Assembly (NCBI RefSeq): GCF_025149915.1
Contig: NZ_CP102278.1
Coordinates: 496,001 to 560,000 of the forward strand
Origin: Coprococcus eutactus
GTDB taxonomy: Bacteria; Bacillota; Clostridia; Lachnospirales; Lachnospiraceae
Length of the DNA: 64,000 nt
Reading direction: 5' to 3'
The notes beneath the pieces were generated by a model. The model was not told the origin of the DNA, did no database searches, and saw nothing but the letters and a program-made list of their open reading frames with translations. Made by a program: the position numbers and the translations under genes. Positions 34,636 through 45,147 of this stretch are shown here, in pieces. Position 1 is the stretch's first letter. Every line of letters starts with the position of its first letter.

Positions 34636-36171
34636 ATGAATAAAGCGTTGGAGCGTGGTGCAGGAATACTTCTGCCGATAAGCAGCCTCCCATCACCGTA
34701 CGGAATTGGAACCATGGGAAGAGATGCTTATGATTTTGTTGATATGTTGAAAAGAGCAGGGCAGAAGTACTGGCAGGTACTTCCGATAGGACCAACAAGC
34801 TTCGGTGACAGCCCATATCAGTCATTTTCGGCATTTGCGGGCAATCCGTATTTTATCGATCTGGATACATTGATAGCTGAAGGGCTTCTCAAGAAAGATG
34901 AGGTGGAATCCTACAAATGGGCTGACAGTGATGACGAGATAGACTACGCTAGAATATACAGACAGAGATTTGAAGTCCTCAGAAAAGCATTTGGCAGATC
35001 GGAGCACAAAGACAGCAGGGATTACGCAGATTTCATAAAGGAAAATGAACAGTGGATAGATGACTATGCGCTGTATATGGCGATCAAAGCTGATCATAAC
35101 AACAGAGAATGGCTTGCGTGGGAACCGGCGATCAAGAAGAGAAAGCCGGAGGCAATGGCAGCTTATAGAGAAAAGCTTGGTGAAGACGTGGAATTCTACA
35201 AATTCCTTCAGTTCAAGTTCTACCAGCAGTGGATGCCATTAAAAGAGTACGCCAACAGAAATGGAATAAGCATCATCGGTGACATTCCGATCTATGTTGC
35301 ACTGGACAGTGCGGATGTGTGGGCGAACACGGATCAGTTCCAGCTTTCTGGAAGTCTGGCACCGTCAGTTGTGGCAGGGTGCCCGCCGGACATGTTCTCA
35401 AGCTACGGACAGAAGTGGGGTAACCCGATTTATGACTGGGATGTCATGGAGAAGGATGATTTCGCGTGGTGGAAGAAGAGAATTGCTGCATCTGCAAAGC
35501 TCTACGACGTGATCCGTATAGATCACTTTATCGGGATAGTCAGATACTACAGCATTCCGGCAAATGGAGAGCCGAAGGATGGCTACTACAGACAGGGACC
35601 GGGAAAGAAGCTCATCGATGCTATAGACAGTGCCATAGGTTCATCCAAGGTTATAGCTGAGGATCTCGGCGTGGTCGTGCCAGAGGTTCAGAAGCTGGTG
35701 AAGGAATCCGGTTATCCGGGCATGAAGGTGTTGGAATTTGCATTTGACGGCAATACGGCAAATGAATATCTGCCGCACAATCACGCAAAGAACTACGTAG
35801 CGTATATCGGAACCCACGATAATGATATGCTGAAAAGCTATATCAGCGGACAGAGTGAGGAGCTTCAGGAATATATGATGAAGTACCTCATGGCGAACGG
35901 CCTGGATGATGTGGCAGAGAAGATGATACATGCACTTTACATGAGCTCAGCGGACACGGTCATACTTCAGATGCAGGATATTTTGGGCAAGGACAACAGC
36001 GCCAGAATGAACTATCCATCAACGCTTGGCGGCAACTGGAAGTGGCGGCTTACGAAGCAAAGAGCTGCAGCAAATGAAAACAGGAGCGATGCGGTTCAGG
36101 GCGCAACATGGGAATTTACACAGGAACATATAGATAAATTAAGGGATCTCACCAGACTGTATGGAAGATAA
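34636..36171 (+). CDS. malQ: 4-alpha-glucanotransferase
   Basis: 511 residues, the usual size of bacterial amylomaltases (GH77). Motifs: GAGILLPISSLPSPYGIGTMG, KYWQVLPIGPT, SPYQSFSAFAGNP, IIGDIPIYVALDSADVW, IRIDHFIGIVRYY (nucleophile region), VIAEDLGVVVPEV and GTHDNDML. It disproportionates malto-oligosaccharides, acting together with the phosphorylase downstream in glycogen and maltodextrin use. The ATG has AGGAGG upstream. Confidence 0.96.
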   Translation: MNKALERGAGILLPISSLPSPYGIGTMGRDAYDFVDMLKRAGQKYWQVLPIGPTSFGDSPYQSFSAFAGNPYFIDLDTLIAEGLLKKDEVESYKWADSDDEIDYARIYRQRFEVLRKAFGRSEHKDSRDYADFIKENEQWIDDYALYMAIKADHNNREWLAWEPAIKKRKPEAMAAYREKLGEDVEFYKFLQFKFYQQWMPLKEYANRNGISIIGDIPIYVALDSADVWANTDQFQLSGSLAPSVVAGCPPDMFSSYGQKWGNPIYDWDVMEKDDFAWWKKRIAASAKLYDVIRIDHFIGIVRYYSIPANGEPKDGYYRQGPGKKLIDAIDSAIGSSKVIAEDLGVVVPEVQKLVKESGYPGMKVLEFAFDGNTANEYLPHNHAKNYVAYIGTHDNDMLKSYISGQSEELQEYMMKYLMANGLDDVAEKMIHALYMSSADTVILQMQDILGKDNSARMNYPSTLGGNWKWRLTKQRAAANENRSDAVQGATWEFTQEHIDKLRDLTRLYGR

Positions 36172-36173
36172 TG

Positions 36174-36245
36174 TGTCAAGTTTTCTGTGAAAACTTGACA
36201 TGTAGCATCAGCTCTCGCCGAAGGCGACTCAGAATGAGCTGATGT
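36174..36245 (+). other. Two stem-loops between malQ and glgP
   Basis: TGTCAAGTTTT/AAAACTTGACA at 36174-36200 is a perfect 11-bp stem. CATCAGCTC/GAGCTGATG at 36207-36245 is a second. Neither has a clear U-tract, so they may stabilise or partly attenuate the transcript between the genes. Confidence 0.5.
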
Positions 36246-36288
36246 TCAAGCAAACAGGGTGAAGACGTATATTTGTAAGGAGGATATT

Positions 36289-38538
36289 ATGTTAAAGGAT
36301 ATTTGCATGAAGAAATACAACAAGGAGATCAAGGATTGTACAAATGAGGAGATATACTTCGCACTCCTTGATATGACAAAGAAGCTCGCAGACGGAAAGG
36401 TTTCAGAGGAGGGACAGAAGAAGGTTTATTACATCTCAGCAGAGTTCCTCATTGGAAAGCTTCTCTCGAACAATCTCATCAACCTTGGTGTATTTGACGA
36501 GGTTAAACAGGTGCTTGCTGAGAATGGCAAGAGCATCTATGACATAGAGGAGGTTGAGCCGGAACCATCACTTGGAAATGGCGGACTTGGAAGACTTGCA
36601 GCATGCTTCCTTGACTCCATGGCAACCCTCGGACTTCACGGAGATGGAATTGGACTTAACTACCACATGGGTCTGTTCAAGCAGGTATTTGAGAACAACT
36701 ATCAGAAGGAGACTGCAAATCCTTGGATTGAGGCAGACAGCTGGCTCGAGAAGACAGACGTTACCAACACGATCACATTTGGCAATCTGAAAGTTCAGTC
36801 AAGAATGTACGATATAGATGTAACCGGATATGAGAACAGAACAAATAAGCTCCACCTCTTCGATATCGAGAGCGTTGACGAGTCCATCATGGAGCCGGAC
36901 GGAATTAACTTCGACAAGACAGACATTGCAAAGAACCTGACACTTTGCCTGTACCCGGACGACAGCGATGAGGCTGGAAATCTTCTCCGTATCTACCAGC
37001 AGTATTTCATGGTGGCAAATGGTGCAAAGCTCATTCTTGATGAGGCTAAGGCAAAGGGTTCAAACCTTCACGACCTGGCGGATTATGCAGCAGTTCAGAT
37101 CAATGATACACATCCTTCTATGGTGATTCCTGAGTTCATCAGACTTCTTACCGCTGAGGGAATATCATTTGACGAGGCTACAGAGATCGTGACAGAGGTG
37201 TGCGCATACACCAACCACACTATCCTTGCAGAGGCTCTTGAGAAGTGGCCGCTTGCATACCTTGAGAAGGTTGTTCCACAGCTTGTTCCTATCATCAAGA
37301 AGCTGGATGAGAAGGTTCGTAACAGATATAAGGATGAGAGCGTATACATCATCGACAAGGATCAGAGAGTGCACATGGCACACATTGATATACACTATAG
37401 CCACAGTGTAAACGGTGTTGCATACCTTCACACAGAGATCCTCAAGGATTCTGAGCTGAACAACTTCTACAAGATCTATCCTGAGAAGTTCAACAACAAG
37501 ACAAATGGTATCACATTCAGAAGATGGCTTCTCCACTGCAACGAGCAGCTTGCAGCTTATATCACAGAGCTTATCGGTGACGGCTACAAAAAGGATGCAG
37601 AGAAACTGAATGACCTCGCTAAGTTCTATGATGATGATGCAGTCCTTGGCAGGATCATGGATATTAAGAAGCAGAACAAGGTCGTTCTCAAGGATTACCT
37701 TAAGGAGACACAGAACATTGACATAGATGAGAATTCTATCTTTGATATACAGGTTAAGAGACTTCATGAGTACAAGCGTCAGCAGATGAACGCACTTTGG
37801 GTTATCCACAAGTACTTCGATATCAAGGCAGGAAATCTTCCAAAGACTCCTGTAACTGTAATATTTGGCGCAAAGGCAGCTCCTGCATACACCATCGCAA
37901 AGGATATCATCCATCTTATCCTCTGCCTGCAGCAGCTCATCGATAATGACCCAGAGGTGAACCCATACCTCAAGGTTGTCATGATCGAGAACTACAATGT
38001 GTCAAAGGCAGCAAAGATCATACCTGCATGTGACATTTCAGAGCAGATCTCACTTGCATCAAAGGAGGCATCAGGTACCGGAAATATGAAGTTCATGTTG
38101 AACGGCGCGCTTACACTCGGAACAAGAGATGGTGCAAATGTTGAGATTGGTGAGCTTGTCGGTGAGGATAACATTTACTTCTTCGGCGAGTCAAGCGAGG
38201 CAGTCATCGACCACTATGCAAAGGCTGATTATGTGTCAAAGGATTACTACGAGCAGCCTGAGATCAAGAAGCTTGTTGATTTCATCGTGAGCGATGAGCT
38301 CCTTGAGATCGGACAGAAGGAAAGTCTTGAGAGACTTCACAACGAACTTATCGTTAAGGACTGGTTCATGACACTTCTGGATGTTGAGGATTATATCAAG
38401 ACCAAGGAAGGCGTACTTGTAGATTACGAAGATCGCAAGACTTGGGCAAAGAAGGCACTTGTCAACATCAGCAAGGCTGGATTCTTCTCATCAGACAGAA
38501 CCATCGCTGAGTACAACAAGGACATCTGGAGATTGTAA
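36289..38538 (+). CDS. glgP: Glycogen/alpha-glucan phosphorylase
   Basis: 749 residues. It releases glucose-1-phosphate from alpha-1,4 glucans, with pyridoxal phosphate. Signatures: [56 protein letters not shown], and the PLP region [21 protein letters not shown] and DGANVEI. The GTG at 36259 is in frame, but TAAGGAGG just before 36289 sets the ATG. Length fits the clostridial form. Confidence 0.95.
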   Translation: MLKDICMKKYNKEIKDCTNEEIYFALLDMTKKLADGKVSEEGQKKVYYISAEFLIGKLLSNNLINLGVFDEVKQVLAENGKSIYDIEEVEPEPSLGNGGLGRLAACFLDSMATLGLHGDGIGLNYHMGLFKQVFENNYQKETANPWIEADSWLEKTDVTNTITFGNLKVQSRMYDIDVTGYENRTNKLHLFDIESVDESIMEPDGINFDKTDIAKNLTLCLYPDDSDEAGNLLRIYQQYFMVANGAKLILDEAKAKGSNLHDLADYAAVQINDTHPSMVIPEFIRLLTAEGISFDEATEIVTEVCAYTNHTILAEALEKWPLAYLEKVVPQLVPIIKKLDEKVRNRYKDESVYIIDKDQRVHMAHIDIHYSHSVNGVAYLHTEILKDSELNNFYKIYPEKFNNKTNGITFRRWLLHCNEQLAAYITELIGDGYKKDAEKLNDLAKFYDDDAVLGRIMDIKKQNKVVLKDYLKETQNIDIDENSIFDIQVKRLHEYKRQQMNALWVIHKYFDIKAGNLPKTPVTVIFGAKAAPAYTIAKDIIHLILCLQQLIDNDPEVNPYLKVVMIENYNVSKAAKIIPACDISEQISLASKEASGTGNMKFMLNGALTLGTRDGANVEIGELVGEDNIYFFGESSEAVIDHYAKADYVSKDYYEQPEIKKLVDFIVSDELLEIGQKESLERLHNELIVKDWFMTLLDVEDYIKTKEGVLVDYEDRKTWAKKALVNISKAGFFSSDRTIAEYNKDIWRL

Positions 38539-38563
38539 TATAAAGCTAGGTTATTTCCCAGCA

Positions 38564-38594
38564 GGGGACGGAGGGGACAGGTACCTCCGTCCCC
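38564..38594 (+). repeat. REP-like palindromic repeat, copy 3
   Basis: Long version: GGGGACGGAGG, GGACAGGTA, CCTCCGTCCCC, giving an 11-bp perfect stem followed by TTTT. It sits 26 bases after glgP and could act as its terminator. Confidence 0.75.
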
Positions 38595-38709
38595 TTTTGA
38601 TTTAGGTTTTGGTGGCATATAGGAAGTAAGTCGGTTATAATTAAATTTACTAAAGTTGGAATGCGATACGAAAACAGTTCACATCAAGAAAAAGAAAGGC
38701 AGTGGAGAG

Positions 38710-40227
38710 ATGTATAGAATACTGATCGTTGATGACGAGAGAATAGAGAGAAACGGGATAAGATTCCTCCTGAAAAAGTTGAATATGGAATTTGATATTG
38801 ACGAGGCGGTAAACGGTCTTGATGCACTGGAGAAGATACGTCAGGAGGATTATGATATCCTTCTCACCGATGTGAAGATGCCTTTCATGGACGGTATAGA
38901 ACTCATTGACAATGTGGTAAATGAGAAGAAGAAAATGAGATGTGTGATATTCAGCGGCTGCAATGAATTTGACTATGCTAAGAGAGCAATAAGGTTGGGG
39001 GTTGTGGATTATATACTGAAACCGGTCGATCCAAAGGAGTTTAAGGATACGCTGGAGAAGGTTGTGGATGAGCTTGAGGCGGCTAAAGCCTCGGATGAGC
39101 TCAAGAGCAAGAGCATGGAATTCCTTTATGAGCATGCGCTATATATGCTTGTAAATGGCGAAGATATAGAGAGTATACGCAGAGAGTACAACGGTCTGAA
39201 CCTGAATTTCGCCAGATTTAAGAGAATTCTGCTGGTTGAATTTAATCACGATTTCTTTGGAAGACGAGATGTAGATTTCAAGAAAAATGAGAAGATAATG
39301 GCACTTGGAATACAGAGATACCTCAATCTGAATCAACAGCAGGAACTTATTTTTCTGGGCGACGAAACAGATGCGGTTTACACGGCCCAGGAGCTTGTCA
39401 AAATAATTAAAAGTGATTACGATGAGGAATGTTTTATAGCAGTTTCATCGGATATAGAGAAACCTGAGGACATGAAACAGAAGGTTGATGAGCTTGATGA
39501 GCTTATGGACAATAAGTTTTATCATCCGGAGATAAAGGTGTTCTACCCAAATATGGAGAGTGATTCATCAGGAATGATCCAGTTTGATGATGACACTCTC
39601 ATGAAACAGATGAAACAGGATATCAAGATGAAGGATGTGGAGGCCCTCAGGGAACATTTTGACAAATTCTGTGAAAAGTACAGGCACAAGAATGAGTGCT
39701 CACAGATATATATAAAGTTTCTCTACTCAAATCTTTTGAAAGACATATACGGCAGTATAGATGGGACCAGTGAGGCGGATCTTAACAAGGATGTTGAAAA
39801 GATGTATATGACGACGGATTTTCAGAGCCTTACAGGCCTGGTTGAGGTTGCGATAGATAGACTGGCGGCCTGCTTTGAGGACAAGAGTCAGACCGGACAT
39901 AAGGAAGTGGAGATGGTAAAGCAGTATATTTACAGGAATTACGGGAGCGAGCTTGGCATAGATATGCTTGCGGATATGGTATATCTTGCCCCAAGTTATC
40001 TCAGCACAGTGTTTAAAAAAGAGACGGGACAGAACCTGAGCAAATTTATCAAGTCATACAGAATGGAGAGGGCAAGGGATATGCTTGAGAATAGTATGGC
40101 GAAGATTGTAGATATAGGTGCGATGTGTGGTTATCAGAATGTATCTTACTTTTGCTCGAGTTTCAGGGAGTTTTATGGAGTGAGTCCTCAGAAATTCAGG
40201 GAGAGCGGTGTTGCAGGCGGTGAGTAG
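38710..40227 (+). CDS. YesN-like response regulator, AraC type
   Basis: About 505 residues. The receiver domain has ILIVDDERIERNG and the phosphorylated aspartate in ILLTDVKMPFMDGIEL, then KPVDPKEF. A long middle region leads to a C-terminal AraC double HTH with LADMVYLAPSYLSTVFKKETG and MCGYQNVSYFCSSFREFYG. The ATG at 38710 follows GTGGAGAG. It pairs with the histidine kinase at 40286 and probably controls the sugar transporter downstream. Confidence 0.92.
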   Translation: MYRILIVDDERIERNGIRFLLKKLNMEFDIDEAVNGLDALEKIRQEDYDILLTDVKMPFMDGIELIDNVVNEKKKMRCVIFSGCNEFDYAKRAIRLGVVDYILKPVDPKEFKDTLEKVVDELEAAKASDELKSKSMEFLYEHALYMLVNGEDIESIRREYNGLNLNFARFKRILLVEFNHDFFGRRDVDFKKNEKIMALGIQRYLNLNQQQELIFLGDETDAVYTAQELVKIIKSDYDEECFIAVSSDIEKPEDMKQKVDELDELMDNKFYHPEIKVFYPNMESDSSGMIQFDDDTLMKQMKQDIKMKDVEALREHFDKFCEKYRHKNECSQIYIKFLYSNLLKDIYGSIDGTSEADLNKDVEKMYMTTDFQSLTGLVEVAIDRLAACFEDKSQTGHKEVEMVKQYIYRNYGSELGIDMLADMVYLAPSYLSTVFKKETGQNLSKFIKSYRMERARDMLENSMAKIVDIGAMCGYQNVSYFCSSFREFYGVSPQKFRESGVAGGE

Positions 40228-40285
40228 ACATACAGCAGACTTGGAAAAGGGCGATTGCAGAACTCGTTAAGCAGGGGGATCGTAG

Positions 40286-41998
40286 ATGAACAAAGGTGGA
40301 GTCAAGAAGAGATTTCGTGATATGAAGCTGACTGGCAAAATGGTTGTTATTTATCTGCTGGCCGGACTTGTGCCTGTTATGATAATACTGGGTATAACAT
40401 ATATGGAGATGAAAAAGATCCTGTGGGACCGGGAGACAACGATCCTGGAATCTTATGTCAGCCAGACCACGGATTCCATGGACAATGAATTGGAGATATA
40501 CAACAATCTCTCTAAATATATATCGTATAACCAGTCGATTGCAAAGATACTGAGCGCGGATCAGTCGGCATATCAGAATTATGAGCAGTTCAGTACGGTG
40601 ATCGATCCTCTGCTGGCATCAATCATGTATTTCCATGAGGATGTAAATCAGGTCACGATATATACTGATGCCAGTGATGTAAAACATGGGTCAACGGTTG
40701 CACCGCTAAAAGATCTGGCGGACGGAACGCATGAGTATGATGACCTGGATAACAATATACACTGGCATATTGACCTGGAAAGCCGCACTGCATTTTCAGT
40801 CAGCAGGATGGCTATGCTGGAGCAGAAAGGCGCCAAGGGCGTTTTGTATGTAGGCGTGGATTATGACAGTGTATTTCAACCGTTTTATACAGAGACAATG
40901 TTTGATAATTATGGGCTTATCATAGAGGATGAGTATGGACATATGATATTCAACAAGAATACATTTGCTGATGAGCAGTCAGCATATGAATTGGATGTGG
41001 ACAAATTCGATGTTTTGAGAGAGATGGAAAATTCGGGGTATCAGTTCATAGATAAGACGTCCAAGGCGACAGGCTGGAACATATGTGTATACAAACCGAA
41101 CAGACTTATAATCTCATCGGTTCGCCCGATACTTATAATAGCGGTGGCGGCACTTCTGATAAGTATGCTCGCAGGTATATTATGTATAAATATGGTATCA
41201 GAATTTATAACGAAGCGAATCAAAAATCTTCAGAAGACTATGAAGGCCACCGAGACAGGAAATCTGGGCATGGTTATAGAAAATGACAGTACAGATGAGA
41301 TCGGTGATCTTATAAATGGCTATAACAGCATGAGTAAGCGCCTTGATGAGACTGTCAATGAGGTATATCAGAGCAAGATCAAGGAAAAGGAATACGAGAT
41401 GAGGGCACTTCAGGCCCAGATCAATCCGCATTTCCTGTATAATTCTCTGTCTATGATCAATTGGAAAGCCCTTGAGGCGGAGCAGGAAGACATAAGCCGG
41501 ATCACCTTGTCTCTGTCCACATTCTACAGGACAGCCCTGAACAAAGGGAAAAACATCCTGCTTGTCAAAGATGAGATAGCAAATATCAAGTCGTATCTTG
41601 ATATACAGCTTGCCATGCATGACAACAGCTTTGATGTGGTGTACGACATAGATGACAGTATTCTGAAGTATGAAACATTGAATCTGATACTCCAGCCGCT
41701 GCTTGAAAACGCGATAGGGCATGGAATTGACGTCAAGACTGACGGCAGAGGAGAGATACGCATAGAGGGAAAGGAGAATGGAGATTTTCTTGATTTCACT
41801 GTGTCAGACAACGGAGTTGGAATGACAAAGACCCAGGCCGCCCTGATCCTGTCCAAGTCGTCCAATGGCTACGGTGTGTCAAATGTAAACGAGAGGATCA
41901 AGCTATATTATGGAGAGAAGTACGCGGTGAAGATCGAAAGCACCCCGGGAGTCGGCACGAAAGTAATGCTCCACTTCCCAAAGAGAGTAGAAAACTAG
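40286..41998 (+). CDS. YesM-like sensor histidine kinase
   Basis: 570 residues. Membrane segments near 19-38 and 273-300 flank an extracellular sensor of about 230 residues. A HAMP-like linker follows, then the His_kinase region ALQAQINPHFLYNSLSMINW with the phospho-accepting histidine, and the ATPase boxes ILQPLLENAIGHGI, FTVSDNGVGM and GVSNVNERI. It signals to the regulator upstream, probably in response to extracellular sugar. Confidence 0.93.
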   Translation: MNKGGVKKRFRDMKLTGKMVVIYLLAGLVPVMIILGITYMEMKKILWDRETTILESYVSQTTDSMDNELEIYNNLSKYISYNQSIAKILSADQSAYQNYEQFSTVIDPLLASIMYFHEDVNQVTIYTDASDVKHGSTVAPLKDLADGTHEYDDLDNNIHWHIDLESRTAFSVSRMAMLEQKGAKGVLYVGVDYDSVFQPFYTETMFDNYGLIIEDEYGHMIFNKNTFADEQSAYELDVDKFDVLREMENSGYQFIDKTSKATGWNICVYKPNRLIISSVRPILIIAVAALLISMLAGILCINMVSEFITKRIKNLQKTMKATETGNLGMVIENDSTDEIGDLINGYNSMSKRLDETVNEVYQSKIKEKEYEMRALQAQINPHFLYNSLSMINWKALEAEQEDISRITLSLSTFYRTALNKGKNILLVKDEIANIKSYLDIQLAMHDNSFDVVYDIDDSILKYETLNLILQPLLENAIGHGIDVKTDGRGEIRIEGKENGDFLDFTVSDNGVGMTKTQAALILSKSSNGYGVSNVNERIKLYYGEKYAVKIESTPGVGTKVMLHFPKRVEN

Positions 41999-42025
41999 AA
42001 AATCATACAAAAATACAAAGAGTGG

Positions 42026-42070
42026 ATGTACCTCTTGAAGCATATTAAGGCTCAAGAGGTACATTTTTTT
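42026..42070 (+). terminator. Rho-independent terminator of the two-component operon
   Basis: ATGTACCTCTTGA pairs with TCAAGAGGTACAT, followed by TTTTTTT. Confidence 0.9.
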
Positions 42071-42249
42071 ATACTTTATAATAACAAATCCAGTTATCGG
42101 CGAAAAATAAAACAGAATCTATATATGTAATAAAATCTATATATGAGAGACATAATAACATTGCTAACACTCTGGGGGCGCCCGCCCATCAAAAAAACAA
42201 CATATCTAAAAAATCCAACATGATTCTAAAATCATTGATATATACGGAT

Positions 42250-42269
42250 TGGAAACGTTTTCTTATAAT
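42250..42269 (+). promoter_or_regulatory. CcpA/LacI-type operator (cre-like) overlapping a promoter
   Basis: TGGAAACGTTTTCT at 42250-42263 matches the cre consensus TGWAARCGYTWNCW at all but one position. TATAAT lies immediately after, at 42264-42269, so a bound regulator would block the promoter. The start of the substrate-binding protein is 75 bases further. The rest of the 42071-42344 gap shows no gene. Confidence 0.65.
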
Positions 42270-42344
42270 AATGACATAAGGTAAAGGTACTGCAAAGGTG
42301 TTAAAAACATTCAATCAAAACTACATTTTTAAGGAGGAACGGTT

Positions 42345-43646
42345 ATGAAAGTTAAGAGATTTGCAGCAGTTGCACTTGCGGGTGTAATGGGAATGTCAAT
42401 GCTGGCAGGATGTGGAGATTCAGGAAAGGATGAGTCAACAACAGCAGCAAAGAGTGATGCAACAGAGGCTACAGATGCAACAGAGGCAGCTTCAGAGGAA
42501 GAGGCGATCAAGACAACACTTACAGTATGGGGACCAGCTGAGGATCAGTCACCTGATTACGGCGAGTGGTTACAGACAACATGTGAGGCATTCAAGAAAG
42601 AGCATCCAAACTGGGATATCACATTTGACTATGGTACATGTAGTGAGGGTGATGCAGGAAAGACTGTTACACAGGACGTTTCAGCGTCAGCAGATGTATA
42701 CATGTTCGCAAATGACCAGTTACAGACTCTGATCGATGCAGGTGCCATCTCAGAGCTCGGCGGAAGCACAGCAGATTATGTTAAGTCAACAAATTCACAG
42801 GCGATCGTAGATTCTATCACAGTTGATGGAGGTATCTATGGTGTGCCATTTACAACAAATACATGGTTTATGTACTACAACAAGAAGACATTTACAGAGG
42901 ATGATGTAAAGAGCCTTGACACAATGCTTGAGAAGGGTAAGGTTTCATTCCCACTCACAAACTCATGGTACATCGCAGCATTCTACCTTGCAAATGGCGG
43001 AACATTATTCGGTGATGGTACAGACAATGATGCAGGAATCAACTTCGGTGGTGACAACGGCAAGGCTGTTACAGACTACCTGGTAGATCTTGTAAACAAC
43101 AAGAACTTTGTAAACGATGAGTCAGGTGTTGGTATCTCAGGTATGACAGATGGTTCAATATCAGCAATGTTCTCGGGCTCATGGGACTACGCAGCATTAC
43201 ACGATGCACTTGGAGATGATCTCGGAATCGCAGTTATGCCAACAGCCAAGATCGGCGGTGAGGACAAGCAGCTCCTCTCATTTGCAGGATCAAAGGCAAT
43301 CGCTGTAAATCCTAACTGTGAGTATCCACAGGTTGCAGTTGCACTTGCACTCTACCTTGGAAATGAGGCATCACAGGAGTCACACTACACAGCAAGAAAC
43401 ATCGTTCCATGTAACACAAGCCTTCTTGAGAGCGATGCAGTTAAGGGCGATGCACTTGTAGCAGCTCAGAATGCAACATTCGATACAACAGCATTCATCC
43501 AGCCATTTGTTCCTAAGATGGGCAACTACTGGACACCAGCAGAAAACTTTGGTAAGTCTCTCGTAAATGGTGAGGTTACACATGACAACGCAGCAGATAT
43601 GACAGAGTCATTCAACACATCACTTAACACTGATGTAGCACAGTAA
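42345..43646 (+). CDS. Sugar ABC transporter substrate-binding lipoprotein, MalE-like
   Basis: 433 residues. Signal peptide with lipobox LAGC (Cys23), followed by a serine/threonine/alanine-rich linker. The mature part has LTVWGPAEDQSPDYGEWL, MFANDQLQTLIDAGAI, YGVPFTTNTWFMYYNKK and GKVSFPLTNSWY, typical of maltose/maltodextrin binding proteins. ATG after AAGGAGG. High alanine/threonine GCA/ACA codon use suggests strong expression. Confidence 0.92.
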   Translation: MKVKRFAAVALAGVMGMSMLAGCGDSGKDESTTAAKSDATEATDATEAASEEEAIKTTLTVWGPAEDQSPDYGEWLQTTCEAFKKEHPNWDITFDYGTCSEGDAGKTVTQDVSASADVYMFANDQLQTLIDAGAISELGGSTADYVKSTNSQAIVDSITVDGGIYGVPFTTNTWFMYYNKKTFTEDDVKSLDTMLEKGKVSFPLTNSWYIAAFYLANGGTLFGDGTDNDAGINFGGDNGKAVTDYLVDLVNNKNFVNDESGVGISGMTDGSISAMFSGSWDYAALHDALGDDLGIAVMPTAKIGGEDKQLLSFAGSKAIAVNPNCEYPQVAVALALYLGNEASQESHYTARNIVPCNTSLLESDAVKGDALVAAQNATFDTTAFIQPFVPKMGNYWTPAENFGKSLVNGEVTHDNAADMTESFNTSLNTDVAQ

Positions 43647-43670
43647 AAATACTAGTTATATATTTCAAAA

Positions 43671-43709
43671 ACAGGTGCTCCATTCATCTACAGGTGATGG
43701 GGCACTTGT
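43671..43709 (+). other. Intercistronic stem-loop after the binding-protein gene
   Basis: ACAGGTGCTCC pairs with GGGGCACTTGT (with G-U pairs). No U-tract. Such hairpins commonly protect the binding-protein mRNA and lower permease expression, as between malE and malF elsewhere. Confidence 0.6.
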
Positions 43710-43752
43710 AATAAGAAGAGATAATGATTTACTTTGAGACGGAGGTGTTAGG

Positions 43753-45147
43753 ATGGCTCAGGCTATAACAAATAAAAAAAGCAAAATAAAGAAAATACGA
43801 AGATCTGATTACCCATATACCGTTGCACAGGCAGCGGCAAATGGAGACATAGCTACCAGAATTTCATTTCTGATCTTGGGGTTTGGAAGCATAGTCAGAA
43901 AACAGTTTGTAAAGGGATTTTCGTACCTGGTACTTGAGGTACTGTTTATATGGTTTATGATAAAGCATGGAGCATCACTACTGGTGGATATCTTCCATCT
44001 GGGTGGTCAGGAACAGCAGAAGGTCTGGAATGAGGCAAAGGGTGTATTTGAATATACCCAGGGTGACAACTCTCTGCTCATGCTCCTGTACGGTGTGGCA
44101 ACACTGTTTATAATTTTCGCATTCATCTGCCTTTGGGTAGTAAGTATAGAGAGCGCATACAAAGCGTATTGCCTGTGGGATAAGGGCAAAAAGGTTCCAA
44201 AGTTTAAGGACGATGTGAAGAGTCTGTTTGACAGCAATCTTCATGCATTCCTTCTTCCACTTCCTGTACTTGGAGTCGTTGTATTTACGATATTGCCATT
44301 GGTTTTCATGATATTTATGGCATTTACAAATTACAGCAAGCTTGGTTCACATACAGTTATATTCAACTGGGTTGGACTGAAGAATTTTGCAAAGATATTG
44401 AACTTTAGTGATGCAATAGGAAGTACATTCTGGTCAGTGCTTGGCTGGACACTTGTTTGGGCTGTGGCAGCCACATTCAGTAACTACTTCCTTGGAATGA
44501 TACTCGCAATGGTGATCAACAGAAGGGGAACCAGGGCAAAAGGTATGTGGAGAGCGATCTTCATGCTCTCAGCAGCGGTTCCGCAGTTCGTATCACTTCT
44601 TCTGATGAGAACAATCTTCAGCCAGAATGGTATCGTCAATACATTACTTATAAATAACGGAATAATCGACAATGCTATTCCATTCTGGAGCAATGCAACA
44701 CTTGCCAGAGTCATGGTAATTGTTATCAATATCTGGATAGGAATTCCATTTACCGTCATGCAGGTCACAGGAATTCTCCAGAGCATACCGGAGGAGATAT
44801 ACGAGGCTGCGAGAGTTGACGGCGCAGGCCCGGTAAAGATCTTCTTCAAGATCACTCTTCCTTATATGTTGTTTGTCACAGCACCATATCTGATAACAAC
44901 ATTTGCGGGAAATATCAACAACTTCAACGTTATCTACCTTCTGTCAAATGGAGCGCCTACTCCGGTTGGAAAGACTGCCGGAAAGACAGATCTTCTTGTC
45001 ACATGGCTCTATAAACTGACGGTTGATAACCAGTACTACAACTTAGGTGCTGTTATAGGTATCATGACATTCATAGTTCTCGCTGTTGTGTCACTGGTAA
45101 CTTACCACAACACCGCATCATATAAAGATGAGGAGGGATTTCAGTAA
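43753..45147 (+). CDS. Sugar ABC transporter permease, MalF-like
   Basis: 464 residues, with about eight membrane helices. The EAA loop is EAARVDGAGPVKIFFKITLP, the contact to the ATPase. An N-terminal extension of about 165 residues carries extra hydrophobic segments, as in clostridial MalF. Its stop overlaps the malG-like ATG by one base. No ATPase gene is near, so a shared MsmK/MalK-type ATPase elsewhere is likely. Confidence 0.9.
   Translation: MAQAITNKKSKIKKIRRSDYPYTVAQAAANGDIATRISFLILGFGSIVRKQFVKGFSYLVLEVLFIWFMIKHGASLLVDIFHLGGQEQQKVWNEAKGVFEYTQGDNSLLMLLYGVATLFIIFAFICLWVVSIESAYKAYCLWDKGKKVPKFKDDVKSLFDSNLHAFLLPLPVLGVVVFTILPLVFMIFMAFTNYSKLGSHTVIFNWVGLKNFAKILNFSDAIGSTFWSVLGWTLVWAVAATFSNYFLGMILAMVINRRGTRAKGMWRAIFMLSAAVPQFVSLLLMRTIFSQNGIVNTLLINNGIIDNAIPFWSNATLARVMVIVINIWIGIPFTVMQVTGILQSIPEEIYEAARVDGAGPVKIFFKITLPYMLFVTAPYLITTFAGNINNFNVIYLLSNGAPTPVGKTAGKTDLLVTWLYKLTVDNQYYNLGAVIGIMTFIVLAVVSLVTYHNTASYKDEEGFQ

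Noticed and set aside
36174..36245. Possible riboswitch before glgP
   Set aside because: Only two simple hairpins are visible, without a recognisable aptamer pattern.
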